NCBI RefSeq assembly: GCF_009799805.1
Contig: NZ_CP047050.1
Location: 1,936,001 to 2,000,000, forward strand
Direction of reading: 5' to 3'
DNA: 64,000 bases
From: Myroides phaeus
GTDB taxonomy: Bacteria; Bacteroidota; Bacteroidia; Flavobacteriales; Flavobacteriaceae
Part shown: positions 42,840 to 52,842 of the stretch, in pieces
How positions within the stretch are numbered: the stretch's first letter is position 1
Layout: each line of letters opens with the position of its first letter
Translations under genes and position numbers: made by a program
Notes under the pieces: model-generated
What the model was told of the DNA's origin: nothing
The model's input: only the letters and a program-made list of their open reading frames with translations
Database searches by the model: none

Positions 42840-45800
42840 TTGGGGAAATTATCTATAAAAATTGGGAAAATCATAGGGTGGATATTCGTGTCTGTCCTTG
42901 TTTTACTGCTATTAGTCATTGTTGCCATTCAAGTTCCTTATGTTCAAAATAAGGTGAAGGATGTTGCCATTACTTTTGTGCAAGATAAGATTGGTACGCC
43001 TGTGCACTTAGATCGCATTGAAATTGCTTTCCCTAAGAAAATTGTTGTGAAAGGACTTTACTTAGAGTCGCAACAAAAAGACACGTTACTATACACAAAT
43101 TATTTGGGGGTTGATATTAGTTTGTTTAAGCTAATCTCAAGCACTGTTGATGTGAGTAAGGTGGAGTTAGATGATTTTAAAGCGAATATTACCCGCGATA
43201 GCTTAGGAAAGTTCAACTTTGATTATATTATTGATGCTTTTGCTTCTGAAGACGATAAGGAGGAGGAAGAGAGTGGGTCAATGAAAATTGAGGTGGGAGA
43301 AATCAACCTGAGCAAAGTACAATTGAGTTTTCATGATGAGTATGACGGACATCATTTGAAGTTTGGGTTAAACAAATTCATTACGCGTTTTAAACAATTC
43401 GATTTAGACGAGATGAAGTTTGCTTTGCCTAAGATTGCTATCGATGGAGTGGACGTTGATTATAAGAAATTACCTGCTTCTTTGGCAAGTATCGAAAAGG
43501 CAAATGAGGTGGTGATCGCTGAGGCGAGTGAGGATACGCCTACTGCTTTACCTACGCTTAATTTGGGTACAATTACCTTGAGTAACAGTAAGGTTTTATT
43601 TGATGATGCAGACAATAAAATGTATGCTAAATTAACTCTTGGCGAGTTCTTAGCGAGTTTTGACGGTCTTGATTTGGTTAATCAACAGATAGATATCAAC
43701 GAGATAAAACTGGACGATACAACGGGTGTTGTTCGTTTGTTGCCTAATAAAGAGGCTAAAACTGCTGAAAAGAAAGAGGACACTACTACTGCTGAACCTG
43801 CTGCTGAGGAGGTGAAAACAGAGGAGGTGCCTTGGAAATTGGGTATTAAGGAATTAGCGTTGAACAAGATTAACGTGAAATATGACGATTCAAACGTGAA
43901 ACCAGTGGCGTTTGGTTTAGACCCTAACCACATTGAAATTACGGATTTGAACTTCAAGTTGAAAGACTTCCAGTTTTCTTCGACGAATATCGTGGGTAAC
44001 TTAGAACGCTTTTCTTTTAATGAGCAAAGTGGACTAAAATTAGACAATTTTAAGACGTATTTCTTGTATGGTGAACAAACGGCTTTTATTAAAGATTTTG
44101 TTCTTGAAACGCCTAATACACACATAAAGTCAAATATTATTTTAAACTATGTTGATGTTAATAAATTAGTGGATGATATTGCTAATATGTCGATTGACGC
44201 TACTATTGAGGATTCTCATTTAGGATTACAAGACGTGTATTTAGCAATGCCTACTGTTTTTGACGAGGCTGGTTTGAAGGGAATGAACAACAAGACGTTT
44301 ACGTTTGATGCAAAGGTAAAAGGGGTGGTTGACGACCTAACGATTGATAAATTAATGGTTACTGGTTTGCAATCTACTGTGCTTAATGTGCAAGGGGGAA
44401 TTAAAGGATTACCGGTTCCGGAAAAGACAATCGTTGATTTAAAAATAAACAAAGTACAAACATCGGCTAAGGATATTATGGGGGTGGCGCCTAAAGGTGT
44501 GGTTCCTGATAATATTCAGATTCCTGCTCATATGACTTTAAACGGTTTTGTGAAAGGGGGGATGCAGGCTATTCAAACCCAATTGGCGTTGAAAACAACG
44601 GCTGGTAATGTGGATTTGAAGGCTTCTTTAGACCAACGTAGAAAAGGAAAAGAGAAGTATTCGCTATTAGCGGATGTGAAGGAGTTGCAAGTGGGTAGTT
44701 TGATTAAAAACGATTCTATTGGCAACTTAACAATGCGTATTCAGGCGGATGGAACGAGCTTTGAACCTACTTCTGCTAATGCTACTGCGGTGATTGATGT
44801 GGCTAAAGCGGAGTTTAATGGGTATACGTACAACAATCTTAAAGTGGATGGTGCGGTTGAAAACGGAAAGTACAAGGTTACTTCTGTGAACAATGATCCG
44901 AACCTGACTTTTGACTTGCAAGCGGATGGGGTGTGGACAGAGCAAGGGATTAGCTTGAATATGTTGGGTGATTTTAAACATATCGACTTACATAAGTTAC
45001 ATATCGAAGATAAACCTGCCGTGTTCTCTGCGGTGGTGGATGCGAAGATGAATAACGTAATGCCTGATGATTTAGACGGACAATTGCGTTTGAAAGACGT
45101 GAACTTTATTTCTGCAGAACGCGCGTATTCGCTATTGCCAATTGAGCTGACAGCAACGGCTAAGGAGGCGTATAGAGAGATGAACTTGACTTCTCAGTTG
45201 ATTGATTTCAACATCAAAGGGGAGTATAAGTTGACGGAATTAGGTGATAAGATTGGAAAGACAATTGCGCATTATTTTGATAGTGATGGCGAGGTAGAAA
45301 AACCGGCTAAGGAAGGGGAACATAAAGCCGATAACCAACATTTTACGTACACGATTAACGTAAAGGATAATCCGATTATTCACAAGATAGTTCCTGAGTT
45401 AACGGATATTAAACCGATTGCGTTTAGTGGAAAATACGATGCTGATTCAAACTATATTAGTTTAACAGGGAATATTCCGCTTTTGAAATATGGCGATAAT
45501 GAGATTACAAATATTAGTGTTGATGTAAAACCATATTATACTGCATTGGGGTATAGCTTTAGTGTAGAGCGAATTGCCAATGCGAGTATTGGGTTGAGAC
45601 GCTTGAATTTGAAAGGGGCAGTACAGGATAACAAATTGGCGTATGACTTGAACTTGAAAGATAGTGCGGGTGCGTTGTGTTATGTTATTTCGGGTGAACT
45701 GGCAATGGATGAAAAGGATATGGTTATGAAGTTGTATCCGAATGGGTTTATGCTTGATTACGCAAAATGGGATGTTAATCCAGATAACCGTTTTGTGATT

Positions 45801-47915
45801 AAACCGGAAGGGTTCTATGTGAAGGATTTTGTATTGACACAAGGGAAAAGTGCTCTTGTCATCGAATCAGAACAAGAGAAAGTGAATAGTCCGCTTAGCA
45901 TCAAGTTTAAAGAGTTTAGCATTGAAACGCTGACTAAAATGGTGAAGAAAGACGTGCTATTGGCAAGTGGTTTCATCAACGGTGAGGTGAATTTGAAAGA
46001 CTTGACAACGGATATGCGATTTGTATCTGATATTGATATTCGCGATTTACACGCAATGGAGATTGCAATGGGGAATTTACACGTTGGTGTGAAAAATGAA
46101 AGTGCGAGCAAGTTCTTAGCAGATGTAGTTTTAGAAGGAGGCGACAATAGAATTGAGTTAGACGGATGGGCAGATGCAGATACCAAAGAGATGAGTTTAG
46201 ACATTGATTTGGCTAAGCTTCAAATGGATGCTTTTGAGTATTTTGCAAAGGAACATATTTCAAATGCTGAAGGGTATTTTAACGGGAAACTGAATGTGGG
46301 TGGTAAGTTTGATGATCCTCGTGTTTTAGGGGCATTGAACTTCAATAACATTGGGTTACACGTGAATGACTTGAATGCGGATTTTAAAAATATTAATGAA
46401 AAGATATCGTTTACAAATAGGGGTATTGAGCTGGATAAGTTTAGTATCACAGATGTGGATGGTAACTTATTAGTGATCGATGGTCAGATATTGACTAAGG
46501 CGTACCAAGACTTTAAGTTTAATTTGTTGATTACAGCGTTAGACTTTAAAGCGGTTAATTCAACCGTGAAGGACAATGATATGTACTACGGAACATTGGT
46601 GTTTGATACGCGTATTTCGATTCAAGGTGATTTGAATAAACCTGTGGTTACAGGGGGAATTGAGATTGGTAAAAAGACCGACTTTACGTTTGTAATGCCA
46701 CAAGAGGATCCGAGTATTGCGGATAGAGAGGGAATCGTAGAGTTTGTTGATCAAGAGAGTTTGCAAGTGGCAGAGATGAAGAAGTACGAGGATGATTTTA
46801 ACAACTCTGCTTTGAAAGGATTGGATGTTTCTTTGGCGATTAAAGTTGACAAAGATGCGGCTTTTACAATGGTGATGGATAAGTCAAGTGGAGATAAGAT
46901 ATTGCTGAAAGGAAATGCTGACTTAGTTGGAGGGATTGACCCGTCTGGTAAGGTAACATTGGCTGGTAGATACGAGTTCTCTGAGGGAGCGTACGACTTG
47001 TCGTTTAATATGCTAAAACGTCGTTTTGAGGTTGAAAAGGGTAGTTATATTATTTGGGCAGGTGATCCTACTGATGCTACGTTGAACTTAACGGCGATTT
47101 ACGAAACAAGTACAGCGCCTATGGACTTGTTAGGAGGACAGTTAAGTGGTCTTTCGCCAACGCAACAGAATATGTACAAACAGCGTATTCCGTTCCAGGC
47201 TCTTTTGAAAATGGAAGGGGAGTTGTTGAAACCAGAGATATCGTTTGACTTGCGCTTGAAAGAGGGCATTACAAGTGTTTCTGGTGATGTGATTAACAAC
47301 ACAAAAACCAAGTTAGAACAGTTGAGAACGAATGAGTCTGAAATGAACAAGCAGGTGTTTGCCTTGTTGTTGTTAAACAGATTTATTGGTGAGAATCCGT
47401 TTGAAAGTAGCGCGGGTGGAATGACAGCAGGGGCTATGGCACGTCAGAGTGTGAGTAGATTGCTTTCAGATCAATTGAACAACTTGGCGAGTAATCTTAT
47501 TTCTGGAGTGGAGCTAAACTTTAACTTGGAGTCAAGTGAGGATTTCTCATCTGGAAATAGAGAGAATAGAACGGATTTAAACGTGGCAGTTTCTAAGCGT
47601 TTGTTCTCGGATCGACTTAAAGTAACGGTTGGAAGTAGTTTTGAGGTTGAAGGAAACCAACGCCAGAATGAACAGGCAAATAATATTGCTGGGGATATTG
47701 AGTTAGAGTATGCGTTGTCTAAAGATGGGCGTTACCTAATGCGTGTGTACCGCAAAAATAGATATGAGGTTGCCTTACAAGGGCAGATTGTAGAAACAGG
47801 GGTAGGATTTATTATAACGATGAGTTACGAGAAGTTTAAAGAGCTATTTGAAAATTCAAGAGATAAAAGACAATTAAAAAAACGACTGAGAGATGAAGTT
47901 AAAGATGAAAAGTAG
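42840..47915 (+). CDS. tamB: Translocation and assembly module protein TamB
   Basis: A 1691-residue protein. One N-terminal membrane segment (about 11-33) is followed by a very long periplasmic region of beta-strand repeats (AsmA/DUF490-like), ending with a conserved TamB C-terminal domain (about 1350-1691). It spans the periplasm as a lipid-transfer or assembly bridge to the outer membrane. The start is TTG at 42840, since no ATG lies nearby upstream of the membrane segment. The end overlaps the next gene by 23 nt. Confidence 0.9.
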   Translation: MGKLSIKIGKIIGWIFVSVLVLLLLVIVAIQVPYVQNKVKDVAITFVQDKIGTPVHLDRIEIAFPKKIVVKGLYLESQQKDTLLYTNYLGVDISLFKLISSTVDVSKVELDDFKANITRDSLGKFNFDYIIDAFASEDDKEEEESGSMKIEVGEINLSKVQLSFHDEYDGHHLKFGLNKFITRFKQFDLDEMKFALPKIAIDGVDVDYKKLPASLASIEKANEVVIAEASEDTPTALPTLNLGTITLSNSKVLFDDADNKMYAKLTLGEFLASFDGLDLVNQQIDINEIKLDDTTGVVRLLPNKEAKTAEKKEDTTTAEPAAEEVKTEEVPWKLGIKELALNKINVKYDDSNVKPVAFGLDPNHIEITDLNFKLKDFQFSSTNIVGNLERFSFNEQSGLKLDNFKTYFLYGEQTAFIKDFVLETPNTHIKSNIILNYVDVNKLVDDIANMSIDATIEDSHLGLQDVYLAMPTVFDEAGLKGMNNKTFTFDAKVKGVVDDLTIDKLMVTGLQSTVLNVQGGIKGLPVPEKTIVDLKINKVQTSAKDIMGVAPKGVVPDNIQIPAHMTLNGFVKGGMQAIQTQLALKTTAGNVDLKASLDQRRKGKEKYSLLADVKELQVGSLIKNDSIGNLTMRIQADGTSFEPTSANATAVIDVAKAEFNGYTYNNLKVDGAVENGKYKVTSVNNDPNLTFDLQADGVWTEQGISLNMLGDFKHIDLHKLHIEDKPAVFSAVVDAKMNNVMPDDLDGQLRLKDVNFISAERAYSLLPIELTATAKEAYREMNLTSQLIDFNIKGEYKLTELGDKIGKTIAHYFDSDGEVEKPAKEGEHKADNQHFTYTINVKDNPIIHKIVPELTDIKPIAFSGKYDADSNYISLTGNIPLLKYGDNEITNISVDVKPYYTALGYSFSVERIANASIGLRRLNLKGAVQDNKLAYDLNLKDSAGALCYVISGELAMDEKDMVMKLYPNGFMLDYAKWDVNPDNRFVIKPEGFYVKDFVLTQGKSALVIESEQEKVNSPLSIKFKEFSIETLTKMVKKDVLLASGFINGEVNLKDLTTDMRFVSDIDIRDLHAMEIAMGNLHVGVKNESASKFLADVVLEGGDNRIELDGWADADTKEMSLDIDLAKLQMDAFEYFAKEHISNAEGYFNGKLNVGGKFDDPRVLGALNFNNIGLHVNDLNADFKNINEKISFTNRGIELDKFSITDVDGNLLVIDGQILTKAYQDFKFNLLITALDFKAVNSTVKDNDMYYGTLVFDTRISIQGDLNKPVVTGGIEIGKKTDFTFVMPQEDPSIADREGIVEFVDQESLQVAEMKKYEDDFNNSALKGLDVSLAIKVDKDAAFTMVMDKSSGDKILLKGNADLVGGIDPSGKVTLAGRYEFSEGAYDLSFNMLKRRFEVEKGSYIIWAGDPTDATLNLTAIYETSTAPMDLLGGQLSGLSPTQQNMYKQRIPFQALLKMEGELLKPEISFDLRLKEGITSVSGDVINNTKTKLEQLRTNESEMNKQVFALLLLNRFIGENPFESSAGGMTAGAMARQSVSRLLSDQLNNLASNLISGVELNFNLESSEDFSSGNRENRTDLNVAVSKRLFSDRLKVTVGSSFEVEGNQRQNEQANNIAGDIELEYALSKDGRYLMRVYRKNRYEVALQGQIVETGVGFIITMSYEKFKELFENSRDKRQLKKRLRDEVKDEK

Positions 47916-50205
47916 GTTTACACATATTTTAGTAGGTGGTGTTGTTTTTGCTTTTTTGTTTTCTTGTAGTGCAACACGTCATTTAAAAGAGGACGAATAT
48001 TTATATACAGGGGGAAAGATTATCATAGAGAGTGATAGCTTAAGCAAGAGTCAGAAGTCGGAAATGGCAGATGGCTTGCAGGGCCTATTACGCCCTATTC
48101 CCAATTCGTCTTTTTTAGGAATGCATCCAAAGTTGTTTTTCTACAATTTAGGGGGTAACCCAGATAAGACTAATAAATTGAGACGATGGTTGAGAAACAA
48201 AATGGGGCAACCGCCTGTGTTGATTGACCAAGTAGATATGGACCAAAACCGCGCTATTTTATCGAATAGGTTAGAGAATCAAGGGTATTTCAACGTTGAG
48301 GTATCGTCTGACTCTGTGGTTGTCTCTGAAAAGAAAAGACGTGTAGATTATACGATTGTGCCTAAACAACAGTACAAAATACACGAGTTTACTTTTGCAC
48401 AAGACTCGACTGAATTAAACAAATGGCTGACTAAGGCAATGCGTTTTACGCGTTTAAGAAAGGGGAGAGCATACGATTTAAACAATATCAAGGATGAACG
48501 TGTTCGCTTTGACAATTACCTAAAGAATAAAGGGTACTACTTTTTTAGTCCAGACCACCTGTTGGTTCAAGTGGATAGTACGGTTGGAAAACACGAGGTG
48601 GACTTGCGTTTGAGAGTAAAAGAGGCAACGCCAAAGTTGGCATTGGAACCATACACCATAGATAAGATTTTTATTTTTTCTGATTATACGCTGGAGGACA
48701 AGAATATTAAGGAGCAATTAGAAACGGCTAAGGAGTACAAAGACTTCTTGATCGTGGATCCGAAAGAAAAGTTTAAGCCTTCTATTTTTGACCATACCAT
48801 TCACTTAGAAAATGGGGAGACGTATAATAGAAATGACCACAATTTATCGCTAAACCGATTGGTGAGTTTAGGGGTGTTTAAATTTGTAAAGAATCAGTTT
48901 GAGATTTCAGATACGCTAAACCACAAGTTGAATGCTTACTACTTCTTAACACCAGACAAACCTAAGGCTATCCGCCTTGAGTTGCTTGGAAAGACAAACT
49001 CAGCAAGTTATAACGGTGCGGAGCTTAACTTGAATTGGAGCAATAAAAACTTCTTTAGAGGTGCTGAGGTGTTTTCAGTTTCTGCTTACGGTGGAGCGGA
49101 CTTTCAAATGTCGTCTACAAACAAAGGTTACAATGTTTACAAGGCGGGGTTAGAAGCGAGTTTAACGTGGCCTAAGATTATAGCACCGTGGGAATTTAAA
49201 TCGGCAAGTGCGTATATCCCAAAAACAAGAGCTGTATTAGGTGGGGAGTATTTACATAGAACACAATTATACTCATTGAAGTCGTTTAAGGCATCGTGGG
49301 GATATTTGTGGAAAGAGAATGCTTACAAAGAACACCAGTTTAACGTGATTGAGGCGAATTATGTAAGCCCGGGTGATGTTACTGATCTATATAAAGAATA
49401 CGCAGAGGGTAATCCTTCCTTGCAGCGTATTTTAGACAAGCAGTTGACATTTGGTCCTACTTATTCTTACACGTTTACCAATACAGCACGCCAGTTTAAA
49501 AAGCATACGTTCTACTATAAAGGATCGGTGGACTTATCAGGAAATATCACAGGATTACTGATGGGGGCAAATGTAGATAAAGACAAAGAAAAAAGCGTAT
49601 TAGGGGTTCCGTTTAGTCAGTATGTGAAAACAGAACACGACTTTAGACATTATTTGAGGTTGAGTAGAACATCTCAATTAGTGAGTAGAGTGCACGCTGG
49701 AATTGGTGTAGCGTACGGAAATTCAAAGAATATGCCTTATACCAAGCAGTTTTTTGTGGGAGGGTCTAACAGTATTAGAGCCTTTAGAGCAAGAACTCTT
49801 GGACCAGGTAACTTTGATCCAAATACAACAAATAGCAAGTTTATTCCAGACCAATCAGGAGATATGTTGCTTGAGATGAACTTAGAATATAGAAAGAAAT
49901 TGTTTAGCATTGTACACGGAGCACTATTTGTAGATGCGGGTAACATATGGAATTTAAACGATGTGTCTGACAGACCAGGAGGTAAGTTTAGTGGTAATTT
50001 CATTCACGATTTTGCCGTAGGCGCAGGAGCAGGTTTGAGATTTGACGTTACTTTTTTGGTATTGCGACTTGACTTTGCTTTCCCATTGCGTATCCCTTAC
50101 AATAAGTCAGGTGAGCGTTGGGTTGTTGACGATATACGATTTGGAGATAGCCAATGGCGAAAAGATAACCTGATGTTTAACTTCGCAATTGGGTATCCAT
50201 TCTAA
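47893..50205 (+). CDS. tamL: TamL-like outer-membrane BamA/TamA-family lipoprotein
   Basis: A 770-residue lipoprotein (VVFAFLFSC) with N-terminal POTRA-like repeats (about 100-350) and a C-terminal 16-strand barrel (Bac_surface_Ag; about 400-770; GGSNSIRAFRARTLGPGNF is the lid-lock-like region). In Bacteroidota the lipidated TamA homologue is called TamL and works with TamB. It overlaps tamB by 23 nt and is co-translated. A terminator follows at 50231. Confidence 0.9.
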   Translation: MKLKMKSRFTHILVGGVVFAFLFSCSATRHLKEDEYLYTGGKIIIESDSLSKSQKSEMADGLQGLLRPIPNSSFLGMHPKLFFYNLGGNPDKTNKLRRWLRNKMGQPPVLIDQVDMDQNRAILSNRLENQGYFNVEVSSDSVVVSEKKRRVDYTIVPKQQYKIHEFTFAQDSTELNKWLTKAMRFTRLRKGRAYDLNNIKDERVRFDNYLKNKGYYFFSPDHLLVQVDSTVGKHEVDLRLRVKEATPKLALEPYTIDKIFIFSDYTLEDKNIKEQLETAKEYKDFLIVDPKEKFKPSIFDHTIHLENGETYNRNDHNLSLNRLVSLGVFKFVKNQFEISDTLNHKLNAYYFLTPDKPKAIRLELLGKTNSASYNGAELNLNWSNKNFFRGAEVFSVSAYGGADFQMSSTNKGYNVYKAGLEASLTWPKIIAPWEFKSASAYIPKTRAVLGGEYLHRTQLYSLKSFKASWGYLWKENAYKEHQFNVIEANYVSPGDVTDLYKEYAEGNPSLQRILDKQLTFGPTYSYTFTNTARQFKKHTFYYKGSVDLSGNITGLLMGANVDKDKEKSVLGVPFSQYVKTEHDFRHYLRLSRTSQLVSRVHAGIGVAYGNSKNMPYTKQFFVGGSNSIRAFRARTLGPGNFDPNTTNSKFIPDQSGDMLLEMNLEYRKKLFSIVHGALFVDAGNIWNLNDVSDRPGGKFSGNFIHDFAVGAGAGLRFDVTFLVLRLDFAFPLRIPYNKSGERWVVDDIRFGDSQWRKDNLMFNFAIGYPF

Positions 50206-50230
50206 CAAGTGTGGAAACATTACACAATAT

Positions 50231-50270
50231 AATCCCCCGTTTTCTGTGGAAAGCTGGGGATTGCTTTTTT
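50231..50270 (+). terminator. Terminator after tamB-tamL
   Basis: AATCCCC / GGGGATT (50231-50237 and 50256-50262) plus a nearby T-run, 25 bp after the tamL stop. Confidence 0.75.
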
Positions 50271-50614
50271 GTGGAATATCGTAAGTTGTTGATAATTAAT
50301 AAAATAATTGAATAAGGTGATAGAATGAGAAAAATGGCACAATATTTACTATTATAATTAACGTAAGGTGTTATTAAAAAATGAAGATTAGCAATAATCT
50401 TCGGCTTTGAAAAAGAAAATAAAGTGTTTGTTTAAAAAATTATGTTATCGAAAGGTAACAGGTTAGATCGTTAGTAAGGTGAAGAAGAGAAATCTTCTGG
50501 TAAATAGGGAGCTTAGGCTCCCTTTTACTGTTTATATAGGTAAAAGTGATGAAGCAGTTGGTTTGTGAGTAATAAAAATATTAAATTTGCGATTAGCACC
50601 TAAAAATAGAAAAT
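50271..50614. other. Leader region before the response regulator
   Basis: 344 bp without an ORF. A second strong hairpin AGGGAGC / GCTCCCT with T-run (50506-50527) lies 88 bp before the response-regulator start. It may end a small RNA from this region or act as an attenuator. Confidence 0.5.
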
Positions 50615-52039
50615 ATGAGTCACAAGATTCTGGTTATAGATGATGATGTTCCTTTTTGCGAAATGCTAAAAACTTTTTTAACTAAAAAAGGGTATAAAGT
50701 ATCCAATGCTTTTAGTAGCGCGGAGGCCGAGCAATCTATTGATAAAGAGTGCTATGATATTGTTTTAACGGATGTTCGTTTGCCTGATAGTAATGGATTA
50801 GAATTGTTGAAATATATTAAATCGCATTGTCCAACAGCACAAGTTATCTTGATGACAGGATATACTGAGATTAAAACGGCTGTAAATGCAATGAAATTAG
50901 GCGCATTTGATTATGTTGCCAAACCAATTAATCCGGATGAAATCTTGATGACAATCAAACAAGCACTTGAGCGTAAAGCAAGTATAGAGCGCGGGGAGGT
51001 TGTTACAAGTAAAGCAAAGGTAAAAACGACAACTGCTAAAACTACTTCTGAAACGACTGACGATACAGAAGAGGAGTTAGATTACGTTAGAGGAGAGAGT
51101 AGTATTTCTAAACAATTACACGAGTATATCGACTTAGTTGCACCAACAAATATGTCTGTTTTAATTATCGGAGATAGTGGTACAGGTAAGGAGAATATTG
51201 CCCATTCAATTCACTTAAAGAGCAAGCGTAAAGACAAGCCGTATATCGCAGTTGACTGTGGAGCTATTCCTAAGGATTTAGCGTCAAGTGAGTTTTTCGG
51301 ACATATCAAAGGTTCGTTTACTGGCGCTGTTACGGATAAAGTAGGACACTTTGAAGCGGCTAATGGCGGTACGATCTTTTTGGATGAGGTAGGTAACTTA
51401 TCGTATGAAGTGCAAGTGCAATTACTGCGTGCTTTGCAAGAGAGAAAAGTGAAACCTGTAGGAAGTAGCAATGAAATTGATGTGGATATTCGCGTTATTG
51501 CAGCTACTAATGAGGACTTGCCAAAGGCGGTTCGTGAAGGAGAATTTAGAGAGGACTTATACCACCGTTTAAACGAGTTTGGTATTGTTGCTCCAAGATT
51601 AGCAGATAGAGGTTCTGATATATTAATGTTCGCTGAGCATTTCTTAGAAGAGTCGAATCACGAATTAGAAAAACAAGTGAAGAAGTTTTCTTCTGAAGTA
51701 GAATGTGTTTTCTTAACATACGATTGGCCTGGAAACTTGCGTGAGATGAAAAACATTATCAAGCGTTCTGTTTTATTGACAAGAGGTGAGGTTATTGAAA
51801 AAGACGTTTTGCCACAGGAGATTTTAAATCCGAGAGCAGAGACAAGTGTTGTTACTTCATCTGTAAGTAATGATGCTCCAGAAGACGATTTAAAGCTGTT
51901 TTCATCAAGAAATGAAGAGCAAGCTATTCGTACAGCTTTAGAGAAAGTAAAGTTCAATAAAACGAAAGCTGCACAAGTTTTGGGAATTGACAGAAAAACA
52001 CTTTACAACAAAATGAAGTTGTACAATATTGAGCTTTAA
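50615..52039 (+). CDS. Sigma-54-dependent response regulator (NtrC family)
   Basis: A 474-residue protein. Receiver domain (1-120; phospho-acceptor Asp in DIVLTDVRLP), linker (120-160, Thr/Lys-rich), AAA+ domain (Walker A GDSGTGKENIA, sigma-54 contact loop GSFTGA instead of the usual GAFTGA, Walker B GGTIFLDEVG), and a Fis-type helix-turn-helix at the C-terminus (NKTKAAQVLGIDRKTLYNKM). It activates sigma-54 promoters after phosphorylation. No sensor kinase is adjacent. Confidence 0.95.
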   Translation: MSHKILVIDDDVPFCEMLKTFLTKKGYKVSNAFSSAEAEQSIDKECYDIVLTDVRLPDSNGLELLKYIKSHCPTAQVILMTGYTEIKTAVNAMKLGAFDYVAKPINPDEILMTIKQALERKASIERGEVVTSKAKVKTTTAKTTSETTDDTEEELDYVRGESSISKQLHEYIDLVAPTNMSVLIIGDSGTGKENIAHSIHLKSKRKDKPYIAVDCGAIPKDLASSEFFGHIKGSFTGAVTDKVGHFEAANGGTIFLDEVGNLSYEVQVQLLRALQERKVKPVGSSNEIDVDIRVIAATNEDLPKAVREGEFREDLYHRLNEFGIVAPRLADRGSDILMFAEHFLEESNHELEKQVKKFSSEVECVFLTYDWPGNLREMKNIIKRSVLLTRGEVIEKDVLPQEILNPRAETSVVTSSVSNDAPEDDLKLFSSRNEEQAIRTALEKVKFNKTKAAQVLGIDRKTLYNKMKLYNIEL

Positions 52040-52089
52040 GACGATATTGACTAATCTGATTATATGTGAGGATTATAGATAAAAATAGA

Positions 52090-52125
52090 ACAGCAGTAAG
52101 CAAATGTTTACTGCTGTTTTTTTAT
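52090..52125 (+). terminator. Terminator after the response regulator
   Basis: AACAGCAGTAA / TTACTGCTGTT (52090-52100 and 52108-52118) and T-run. Confidence 0.85.
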
Positions 52126-52322
52126 ACTCTTTTTTCAGTGAAAGTCATTCGATAAGAGGAGGACTTCTTTTTAGGTGTTATTGTAATAATGAGTAGTTTA
52201 CTGTTAATACTTGTCAGTTTATAAGGTGTTGCGCAGTGTTCTGCTTAAAATTACAAGGCGACAGTCTATGATTCTTGTGTTTTCTTTTTACCTTTGCAGT
52301 TATAATACGGAACAAGAGAACT

Positions 52323-52655
52323 ATGGATATTCAAACATTGATTCATCAGAATTTAGATGAGCTGTTTTACTTAGCAGATAAGAAAGAAATTTTAAATACT
52401 GATTTAGTAGTTAAAATCGGAGCTTACGTTGGTGCTGCTGTTTTGAGAGGGCGTTTTGCTGATCAGAAAGAAGTAACTCAAGAAGAGGTAAATGGTGTAT
52501 TTGGTATTATTGGTGATTTTTGTAAAGCGAGTTTCGGAGGTAGAAGCTTCTCAAAAGTACACTTTAAAAAGATGACTAAATTAGCATTGGAATTGATGCA
52601 AGAAACAACTTTTGACAATGATGTTGAAGCGTTTTTAGCAGAATTAAAGAAATAA
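52323..52655 (+). CDS. Small hypothetical helical protein
   Basis: 110 residues, acidic, helical, without signal or membrane segments (MDIQTLIHQNLDELFYLADK...). The frame is open from 52275 but ATG 52323 is the better start. No family recognised. A terminator hairpin (GGGTGTC / GATACCC, 52688-52706) follows. Possibly a stress or regulatory protein. Confidence 0.75.
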   Translation: MDIQTLIHQNLDELFYLADKKEILNTDLVVKIGAYVGAAVLRGRFADQKEVTQEEVNGVFGIIGDFCKASFGGRSFSKVHFKKMTKLALELMQETTFDNDVEAFLAELKK

Positions 52656-52842
52656 GTAATTCACTTATAATAGGTGTTTTAAGAAAAGGGTGTCGTTATT
52701 GATACCCTTTTTTTTGTGGTTTATTGTAGCTTTTTTATGGGTATTTCGAGCCACTAAAACTTAGTGTATGAATGTTAATATTAGTGTTTTCTTGTCAAAA
52801 GTGGAAAAATAAGGTAACTTTCACACTCCTAACAAACATAAT